The notes beneath the pieces were generated by a model. It had not been told where the DNA came from. It ran no database searches and saw only the letters and a program-made list of their open reading frames with translations. A stretch of DNA of 12,902 bases from an uncultured Syntrophobacterales bacterium (GTDB lineage: Bacteria > Desulfobacterota > Syntrophia > Syntrophales > UBA5619): assembly GCA_903903205.1 (NCBI GenBank), contig CAIUXU010000357.1, forward strand, positions 1 to 12,902, written 5' to 3'. The position numbers were made by a program, and so were the translations under genes. Below are positions 7,575-12,902 of the stretch, piece after piece. The number at the start of each line of letters is the position of its first letter. The first letter of the stretch is position 1.

Positions 7575-8543
7575 TCAGTCCTTAGCACTATCTGTTTTAG
7601 TCGGCAGGGTGAGGGTAAAAACAGAGCCTTTCCCATCACCATCGCTGTCGGCGACAACCTTTCCATGATGCAGCCGGGCGATCTGCTGAACGAGATAGAG
7701 GCCGATACCGCTTCCCCCCACGGGCACACGTTCATCGTGCCGCCCTTGATAGAACTTGCTGAAAATTTTCTTTCGCTCCTCTTTGGGAATGCCGATCCCG
7801 TTGTCCTGGAAGCGAATTCGCAGAGAATCGTGATCCTCTTCGAAAGTGATTTCGATCTTTGGTTTCGCAGAGGTGTTGTATCGCATCGCATTGGTCAGGA
7901 TGTTCATGAGCAGCATCTCAAAGAGCGAAACGATGAGTGGGCAGATCAGCGGACCGGAAGCGTGAGGCGCAACGACGATGTCGCAGTCTCGGAAAAGATG
8001 CCGGTTTTGAGCGATGAACTGCCGGATGGTCTCTGGCAGGTCAACCGGCGTCGATTCACCTTCATGCAGTCTGCTTTCGATTCGGGCAAGGTTCAGGATG
8101 CTGTTGATGTTTCCGGAAAGGCGCTCGGTATCCTGGAGCATGAATCCGATGTATTTGAGCTGTTCCTCCCTGGGCAGTTGGTATTTTGCAAAGGTTTCAA
8201 GATAGATTTTCAGCGAGGTTACCGGGGTTTTCAGTTCATGTGTGAAATTGTTGATGAAGGTGTGCTGGAGGCGGTAAAGCTGAAGCGTTTTGAGATTGTA
8301 AATGAAAATAATCAGTATTCCCAGCATGATGACGCCGACAAGCAGCGAAAGGATGAGAATCACCACCCAGGTTTTGGCCTCGAAAAACTGATTTCCATCC
8401 AGATGGTAGCGCAGAATCACCGATTTCAGGTTTTCGCTGACCCCTACGTACCAGTAAATATAGAGAAGAAGGGAGATCGCCAAGGCGACCGTGGAGAAGG
8501 TGAAGACGAAAACCGGATGGATAAACCATTTTGCCTGTTTCAT
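7575..8543 (-). CDS. membrane sensor histidine kinase with short periplasmic loop
   Basis: A 322-residue kinase from the ATG at 8543 (an in-frame TTG at 8549 has a slightly better placed GGA and could be the real start). Seen: membrane segments at about 9-33 and 59-83, with only some 25 residues between them outside; no HAMP or PAS domain; the dimerisation/phosphoacceptor helix with His102 in NNFTHELKTPV; N box around Asn214 (MNILTNAMRYN); G1 box QDNGIGIP (246-253); F box FSKFYQG; and G2 box GGSGIGLYLV. All catalytic boxes look intact. The tiny outer loop suggests sensing within or at the membrane rather than binding a soluble ligand in a periplasmic domain; in an operon with glycerolipid enzymes, a membrane-lipid or envelope signal is a reasonable guess. 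It is first gene of the operon, kinase before regulator. Confidence 0.94.
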   Translation of the reverse strand: MKQAKWFIHPVFVFTFSTVALAISLLLYIYWYVGVSENLKSVILRYHLDGNQFFEAKTWVVILILSLLVGVIMLGILIIFIYNLKTLQLYRLQHTFINNFTHELKTPVTSLKIYLETFAKYQLPREEQLKYIGFMLQDTERLSGNINSILNLARIESRLHEGESTPVDLPETIRQFIAQNRHLFRDCDIVVAPHASGPLICPLIVSLFEMLLMNILTNAMRYNTSAKPKIEITFEEDHDSLRIRFQDNGIGIPKEERKKIFSKFYQGRHDERVPVGGSGIGLYLVQQIARLHHGKVVADSDGDGKGSVFTLTLPTKTDSAKD

Positions 8544-8564
8544 TTGCAACTGTGTCCAATGTGA

Positions 8565-8586
8565 ATTGTAAAAGTATTGTAAAACA
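8565..8586. promoter_or_regulatory. tandem 11-base repeat, likely response-regulator binding site
   Basis: Two head-to-tail copies, ATTGTAAAAGT (8565-8575) and ATTGTAAAACA (8576-8586), match at nine of eleven bases with a one-helical-turn period. Tandem repeats of this period are the usual target of OmpR/PhoB-type dimers. The GTAAA cores, six bases apart, also fit the loose CpxR-box form GTAAA-N4-8-GTAAA. The site lies 22 bases upstream of the histidine kinase start and 83 bases upstream of the divergent radical SAM start, so it could control both. On the kinase strand each copy contains TACAAT, a -10-like word, without a good -35. Confidence 0.5.
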
Positions 8587-8669
8587 ACAACTTACCTCTT
8601 TTCTTTTCATCTAACGTCTTTTAAACTGCTTTCGTGCCGCCCTTAGACGGCCTCGAAAAGGAGATTATC

Positions 8670-10421
8670 ATGCCGGAAAGAAATCAGCCAGTCCATCCAC
8701 TCGGAAATCGCGCCCGCGTGCTGCTCACGAGCGTCTTCGGACCTTATGCGCGGGATGATGAGTACGGAAGCCGCCGCATCAACCCGATGGAGTTGTATCA
8801 GAATCAAGTTACCCGTGTCCAGGGTGGATTCTCCCTCCGGATGTTCCATCGTACCTTCGGGTTGATGATGATTCAGAGCAATATCGAAGCCCCCTGCACC
8901 TTGCTGGATTTTCCGACGCTGGAGACATTCATCGGGGAAATTCAGAAAAACAGATACGATATCATTGGTATAAGCGGGATTGTGCCCAATATCGGCAAGG
9001 TCCGGAAGATGTGCGAGCTGATCCGTCAGCACCGTCCGGAGGCGACGATCGTGATCGGCGGCCACATCAGCAACAAGGAGGGACTCGCGGAGATAATCGA
9101 TGCGGACCATATTGTCCGCGGCGAAGGAATTCGCTGGTTTCAGCGTTATCTGGGGCAGGACGACAAAGCCCCCGTCATCCACCCGCTAGCGAGCTCGGGT
9201 TTTGGCGGGCGGATCATGGGGATGGACATCGGCCACCAGACCGGGGGCACAGCGGCGATCCTGATCCCGTCGGTCGGCTGTCCGATGGGCTGCAACTTCT
9301 GTTCTACTTCCGCCCTGTTTGGTGGAAAAGGGAAATTTATCAATTTCTTTGAAACGGGGGATGAGCTCTTTGCCGAGATGTGCAAAATGGAGCATAAACT
9401 CAAGGTGAAATCTTTTTTCACCCTGGACGAGAATTTTCTCCTCCACAAGAAACGGGCGCTGCGGTTGCTGGATTTGATGGAGGCCAACGGAAAAAGCTGG
9501 GCCATCTACGTTTTCAGCTCCGCTCGGGTTTTGAAGTCTTATACGATCGATCAACTGGTGCGACTGGGGATTGGCTGGGTCTGGATGGGGCTGGAAGGGA
9601 AAGAAAGCGCCTATGACAAGCTCGACGGGGTCGATACGCGTGCGCTGGTCGATCTCATGCAGTCGAACGGAATCCGCGTGCTAGGCTCCTCGATCATCGG
9701 GATGGAGGAGCACCGGCCGGAAAACATGGACGCCATCATCGATTATGCGATCGGCCATGAGACCGTTTTTCACCAGTTCATGCTCTACACACCGGTTCCG
9801 GGGACGCCCCTCCATGAAAAACACCGGCAAGATGGATCGCTGCTGTCGGAAGCGGAGTTTCCCGCCGCCGACGCCCACGGACAGTACCGCTTCAATTACC
9901 GCCACCCGCACATCCCCGCGGGTCAGGAAGAACAATATCTGCTGGAGGCCTTCCGGCGCGACTTTGCGATGAATGGCCCGAGCCTGCTCCGGATGATCCG
10001 GGTGCTGCTGAACGGCTGGCAGCGGTACGGCAAAGATCCGCGACCGAGCATCCGCAAGCGTGTTGCCTGGGAGGTCTCCCCGCTGCGTTCGACATACGCA
10101 GGGGCCGTCTGGGCGATGACAAAGTGGTATCGAAACGATCCCCTCCAGAAAGAGAACGCTAAACAGTTACTAGCAGATATCTATAAGACTTTCGGCTGGA
10201 AGACTCGTCTGGTCGCGCCGCTGATCGGGCGGTTCGCCTTGATATCACTCAAGCGGGAAGAGGCGCGTCTCGCCGCCGGATGGACCTACGAACCCACCGC
10301 GTTCCATGAAAAGAACGCAGCGGCCGTGGCGCTGGAGCAGGCCCATTCCGTGACACAAAAGGCCGAGGTCCGGAAACACCCCTTTCTGCTCGATCAGCCC
10401 GCCGAAACATTCGGCAAATAA
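8670..10421 (+). CDS. B12-binding-domain radical SAM enzyme of unknown substrate
   Basis: A 583-residue protein. The ATG at 8670 is set by AAGGAG six bases upstream (ends at 8663); the in-frame GTG at 8634 lacks a site. Seen: an N-terminal cobalamin-binding-like Rossmann domain (about 17-155; YDIIGISGIVPN, then IVIGGH at 127-132 and a VRGEG turn) without a DxHxxG motif, as in many members of this class; the radical SAM cluster motif Cys204-x3-Cys208-x2-Cys211 (CPMGCNFC); later barrel elements WMGLEGKES, SSIIGMEEH and PGTPL (377-381); and about 190 C-terminal residues I cannot assign. Relatives methylate unreactive carbons or remodel lipids, hopanoids or cofactors. It is divergent from the sensor/glycerol kinase/lipase operon, sharing its control region, which makes a lipid-linked substrate worth considering, but that is inference. 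Confidence 0.92.
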   Translation: MPERNQPVHPLGNRARVLLTSVFGPYARDDEYGSRRINPMELYQNQVTRVQGGFSLRMFHRTFGLMMIQSNIEAPCTLLDFPTLETFIGEIQKNRYDIIGISGIVPNIGKVRKMCELIRQHRPEATIVIGGHISNKEGLAEIIDADHIVRGEGIRWFQRYLGQDDKAPVIHPLASSGFGGRIMGMDIGHQTGGTAAILIPSVGCPMGCNFCSTSALFGGKGKFINFFETGDELFAEMCKMEHKLKVKSFFTLDENFLLHKKRALRLLDLMEANGKSWAIYVFSSARVLKSYTIDQLVRLGIGWVWMGLEGKESAYDKLDGVDTRALVDLMQSNGIRVLGSSIIGMEEHRPENMDAIIDYAIGHETVFHQFMLYTPVPGTPLHEKHRQDGSLLSEAEFPAADAHGQYRFNYRHPHIPAGQEEQYLLEAFRRDFAMNGPSLLRMIRVLLNGWQRYGKDPRPSIRKRVAWEVSPLRSTYAGAVWAMTKWYRNDPLQKENAKQLLADIYKTFGWKTRLVAPLIGRFALISLKREEARLAAGWTYEPTAFHEKNAAAVALEQAHSVTQKAEVRKHPFLLDQPAETFGK

Positions 10422-10439
10422 ACAGGACCGTTTTACTTT

Positions 10440-10458
10440 TGACGAGATCGTCACTTTT
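10440..10458 (+). terminator. weak hairpin with short T run after the radical SAM gene
   Basis: TGACG and CGTCA form a five-base stem with an AGAT loop (10440-10453), followed by CTTTT. It is 19 bases past the radical SAM stop and before the lnt promoter candidate. The stem and T run are both short, so this may be a weak terminator, an operator (the sequence is a good palindrome) or chance. Confidence 0.25.
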
Positions 10459-10462
10459 GGTC

Positions 10463-10491
10463 TTGATTCTTTAGATGTTTCCTCCTATAAC
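10463..10491 (+). promoter_or_regulatory. candidate sigma-70 promoter for lnt
   Basis: TTGATT (10463-10468), a 17-base spacer and TATAAC (10486-10491) match the consensus at four of six and five of six positions. Transcription would begin about 5-9 bases later, at 10496-10500, at or beside the A of the lnt ATG (10500). lnt has no Shine-Dalgarno sequence, which agrees with a leaderless or nearly leaderless transcript. Confidence 0.5.
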
Positions 10492-10499
10492 GTCACCGC

Positions 10500-12047
10500 A
10501 TGACAACAAGATTGAAAACATCTTCAAACCTGTTCGCGGCCCTCTTGTCCGGCCTGCTGCTTTTTCTTTGCTTTCCGAAGTTTGGAAACGGAATTCTGGC
10601 CTGGGTTGCGTTGGTTCCTCTTTTTTATGCGCTCCGGAGTGCAAACCTCCGGGAGGGGTTTAAAGCCGGTTTTCTTGCGGGTCTGGTCGCGCACATTGGA
10701 ATCTTCTACTGGGTTTCCAATGTCGTCGTTCAATATGGCAATCTTCCCCTGTACATGGGAATCATGGTGATGCTCCTGCTGGCCGCATACCTGAGCCTCT
10801 ACACGGCCTGTTTTGCGATGGGCGTTGTTTTTCTCCGGGGGAGGGGAGGCGCGCTTCTGCTCTCCGCGCCGCTGTTGTGGACCATCCTTGAATTTGCCCG
10901 TTCCCATCTTCTCACGGGCTTTGCCTGGGAAAACTTGGCCTATTCCCAATACCTCTCCGAAAACATCATCCAGATCGCCGATATAACAGGTATCTATGGA
11001 ATATCATTTGCGATTGTCATGGTTAACGCTGCGCTGTACGATCTCTGGTCGCTCCGGTCTCGGAGGAGATATCTGCTAACGGAAGTCGCGATCGTGTCGG
11101 TCATAATCGCCGCCATCTATGGCTATGGTCATTTTCGCGCGGCTGGAATTCGGGAATCCGTCCAGAAAAAGGCTTCCGTCGAAGTGGCGCTCATTCAGGG
11201 AAATATCGATCAAAACCTCAAGTGGAATGAACGCTATCAATTGCAAACGCTGAATATCTATCGCTCTCTCTCCCTTGGCTCCATCCCGACGGAAGGGGGG
11301 CTGATCGTCTGGCCGGAAACGGCAGCGCCTTTCTACTTTGAAGGCCCCAATCCGCTGCGAGCAAAGGTTGTTGATATCGCACAGGCGTCCGCTCGAAGGC
11401 TTCTCTTTGGAAGTCCGAGTTATGATGAGGGCGGTGGGAAAATATCCTATATGAACAGCGCCTACCTCCTTAGGCCAGACGGGGCGGTTGCGGGCCGGTA
11501 TGACAAAGTGCATCTGGTGCCGTATGGCGAGTATGTGCCACTGAGAAAATTCTTTCCCTTTATCAGCAAGATCGTCGTTGGGATCGGCGACTTTTTGCCG
11601 GGAACGGGATTTAATCCGATTGAAAGCGACGGACACCGCATCGGCGTACTAATCTGCTATGAAGCTATCTTTCCGGAATCGGCGCGGGATTACAAACAGA
11701 AGAATGCCGATCTGCTTGTGAACATCACCAACGACGCCTGGTTCGGAAAATCTTCGGCGCCGTTTCAGCATCTTTCGATGACGGTTTTCCGGGCGGTCGA
11801 AACCCGCCTTTACCTCGTTCGAGCGGCCAATACCGGCATCAGCGCCATCATCGATCCCACGGGGAAAATCATCTCCCGGACCAACCTTTTCGAAAGAACT
11901 GTTCTGAAGGGCGAGGTAAAATACATTGACGAAAAGACCTTTTATGCGGCATATGGTGATGCGTTTGTTTATTTGTGCGGAATCGTGTTGATCCTGCACT
12001 ATTTTATTCTGCAAAGGAGAAGGAAAAATGCTGGAAGGAATTCATGA
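10500..12047 (+). CDS. lnt: apolipoprotein N-acyltransferase
   Basis: Lnt adds the third acyl chain, taken from phospholipid, to the N-terminal cysteine of lipoproteins at the periplasmic face of the inner membrane, the last step of lipoprotein maturation in Gram-negatives. The 515 residues match E. coli Lnt (512). Seen: about seven hydrophobic segments in the first 210 residues, then the nitrilase-like domain with the catalytic triad Glu273 (WPETAAPF), Lys336 (YDKVHLVPYGEYVP) and Cys386 (LICYEAIFPE), followed by NITNDAWFG and a final membrane segment near 488-508. The ATG at 10500 gives a sensible first membrane helix, and a stop at 10488-10490 prevents an earlier start. No ribosome site precedes it. 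The 3' end overlaps the prfB start by 20 bases, suggesting translational coupling. Confidence 0.96.
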   Translation: MTTRLKTSSNLFAALLSGLLLFLCFPKFGNGILAWVALVPLFYALRSANLREGFKAGFLAGLVAHIGIFYWVSNVVVQYGNLPLYMGIMVMLLLAAYLSLYTACFAMGVVFLRGRGGALLLSAPLLWTILEFARSHLLTGFAWENLAYSQYLSENIIQIADITGIYGISFAIVMVNAALYDLWSLRSRRRYLLTEVAIVSVIIAAIYGYGHFRAAGIRESVQKKASVEVALIQGNIDQNLKWNERYQLQTLNIYRSLSLGSIPTEGGLIVWPETAAPFYFEGPNPLRAKVVDIAQASARRLLFGSPSYDEGGGKISYMNSAYLLRPDGAVAGRYDKVHLVPYGEYVPLRKFFPFISKIVVGIGDFLPGTGFNPIESDGHRIGVLICYEAIFPESARDYKQKNADLLVNITNDAWFGKSSAPFQHLSMTVFRAVETRLYLVRAANTGISAIIDPTGKIISRTNLFERTVLKGEVKYIDEKTFYAAYGDAFVYLCGIVLILHYFILQRRRKNAGRNS

Positions 12048-12902
12048 CACCCTGATCAATCTGGCCCGTAGAATCGAACATGTTGGGGTCTGCCTTTGAC
12101 ATCCCTGAAAAGGAGTTGCGCATTCGGGAGTTGGAGAAGGAATCCTTGCGAGCCGGTTTCTGGAATGAACCGGAAAAGGCAAGCGGAATCCTCCGGGAAA
12201 AAAGTCAGTTGACGGATGCGGTTGAAAAATGGAAGCAGCAAACAAACAACGTTGAAGATCTTCGGATTCTTGCCGAAATAGCCTCCGAAGAGCAGGATGA
12301 TCAGGCGCAGGAAGAGGTTCGCGCCGAGCTTGAAAAGCTGAATGCCACCATTCGTGCCGATGAACTGAAGATGATGCTCGGCTCCGAACAGGATCCGATG
12401 GACGCGATTCTTTCGATTCATGCGGGCGCCGGAGGCACGGAAGCGCAGGACTGGGCGGAGATGCTCCTGCGGATGTACCTGCGCTGGGCGGAGCGAAAAG
12501 GCCTTGCAGCCACCATCATCGATTATCTGCCGGGCGACGAGGCCGGCATCAAAAGCGTAACCTGGACCCTCCGGGGTGAATACGCCTTCGGCTACGCCAA
12601 AGCGGAAATCGGGATTCACCGCCTGGTGAGAATATCCCCTTTCGATTCTGGCGCGCGCCGTCACACCTCATTTGCCTCTGTCTTTGTCTATCCCGAAGTT
12701 GACGACCGGATTGTCATTGAAATCGATGAAAAGGATTTACGGATCGACACCTACCGCTCCACCGGCGCCGGCGGCCAGCACGTGAACAAGACCGATTCCG
12801 CGGTCAGGCTCACCCATCTGCCGACGGGAATTGTGGTCCAGTGCCAGAACGAGCGTTCGCAGCACAAGAACAAAGCGATGGCCATGAAATACCTCCGTTC
12901 CC
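12028..12902 (+). CDS. prfB: peptide chain release factor 2, with +1 programmed frameshift, 3' end missing
   Basis: RF2 recognises UGA and UAA stop codons and triggers peptide release. Translation starts at ATG 12028, with AAAGGAG at 12013-12019, runs 23 codons to an in-frame TGA at 12097-12099, and must shift +1 on CTT (12094-12096) to continue at GAC (12098). The shifted frame is open to the window end, giving 291 residues of an expected total of about 365. Seen after the shift: a charged helical domain 1, HAGAGGTEAQDW, the stop-recognition tripeptide Ser-Pro-Phe at about 203-205 (SPFDSGARRHTS), and the catalytic GGQ at 248-250 (STGAGGQHVN). SPF rather than PxT separates RF2 from RF1. The start lies inside the last 20 bases of lnt. 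This is not a pseudogene: the internal stop is the known autoregulatory device. Confidence 0.96.
12085..12100 (+). promoter_or_regulatory. prfB: prfB programmed +1 frameshift signal (autoregulatory)
   Basis: Seen: GGGG (12085-12088), five bases (TCTGC), then CTT TGA C (12094-12100). When RF2 is scarce the in-frame TGA is read slowly, the CTT-reading tRNA slips one base forward, and the full protein is made. The CTTTGAC core is canonical. In E. coli the stimulator is AGGGGG with only three bases before CTT, so here the Shine-Dalgarno-like stretch is shorter and two bases further away. Confidence 0.88.

Noticed and set aside
6836..7891. A longer frame that would extend the response regulator by over 100 residues at its N-terminus.
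   Set aside because: The extra part overlaps the histidine kinase gene, does not resemble any receiver extension, and the ATG at 7564 has the expected spacing and family-typical start.
7539..8564. A 341-codon frame on the + strand antisense to the histidine kinase.
   Set aside because: It mirrors a gene with all kinase motifs intact, and its translation shows no domain; it is a shadow frame.
8634..8669. An earlier GTG start for the radical SAM protein.
   Set aside because: It has no ribosome site, whereas the ATG at 8670 has AAGGAG at ideal spacing within this same stretch.
12028..12099. prfB seen as a broken gene because of an early in-frame TGA.
   Set aside because: The CTT-TGA-C site and uninterrupted +1 frame with SPF and GGQ motifs are the known programmed frameshift.
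1..12902. CRISPR arrays, insertion sequences, tRNA or rRNA genes, phage or toxin-antitoxin modules.
   Set aside because: No spaced repeat arrays, transposase motifs or structured RNA were seen on either strand; all sizeable stretches are explained by the listed genes.

Overview
The window reads as chromosomal sequence from a Gram-negative, probably anaerobic bacterium. The best guess is Desulfobacterota (deltaproteobacteria, perhaps the Syntrophales side). This rests on the mix of genes: an outer-membrane MipA/OmpV protein and Lnt point to an outer membrane with lipoproteins, and a B12-binding radical SAM enzyme and an lnt-prfB pair fit that group. It is inference, because no rRNA is present. 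Gene density is high, no stretch over 300 bases lacks a gene, and I saw no tRNA, rRNA, CRISPR array, insertion sequence or phage gene.

Region 1 (1-2865, + strand) is the end of a catabolic-looking operon: a PdxA-family dehydrogenase cut by the window edge, an FGGY-family sugar kinase and a small VOC-fold metalloprotein. The PdxA variant and its kinase neighbour suggest breakdown of a phosphorylated sugar or acid sugar rather than vitamin B6 synthesis. The substrate cannot be read from the sequence.

Region 2 (2918-4469) holds two divergent envelope genes: an unrecognised membrane-anchored or exported protein (- strand) and a MipA/OmpV outer-membrane barrel (+ strand), with a shared promoter region between them.

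Region 3 (4466-8543, - strand) is a compact four-gene operon read histidine kinase, response regulator, glycerol kinase, monoacylglycerol-lipase-like hydrolase, with gaps of 10 to 22 bases. The two enzymes form a logical pair: the hydrolase would free glycerol from monoacylglycerol and GlpK would phosphorylate it to glycerol 3-phosphate. The linked two-component system is the obvious candidate regulator. Divergent from it is a B12-binding radical SAM enzyme (8670-10421, +). The shared upstream region carries two tandem 11-base repeats of the type bound by OmpR-family regulators.

Region 4 (10500 to the end, + strand) is housekeeping: lnt (apolipoprotein N-acyltransferase) overlapping the start of prfB (release factor 2). 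The prfB gene has the in-frame TGA of the classic autoregulatory +1 frameshift, here with unusual spacing to its Shine-Dalgarno-like stimulator. lnt has a good promoter-like sequence so close to its ATG that the transcript may be leaderless.

The most interesting items are the sensor-regulator-GlpK-lipase operon with its divergent radical SAM neighbour and tandem repeat operator, the variant prfB frameshift site, the possible leaderless lnt, and the PdxA/FGGY/VOC set. None is proven by sequence alone.
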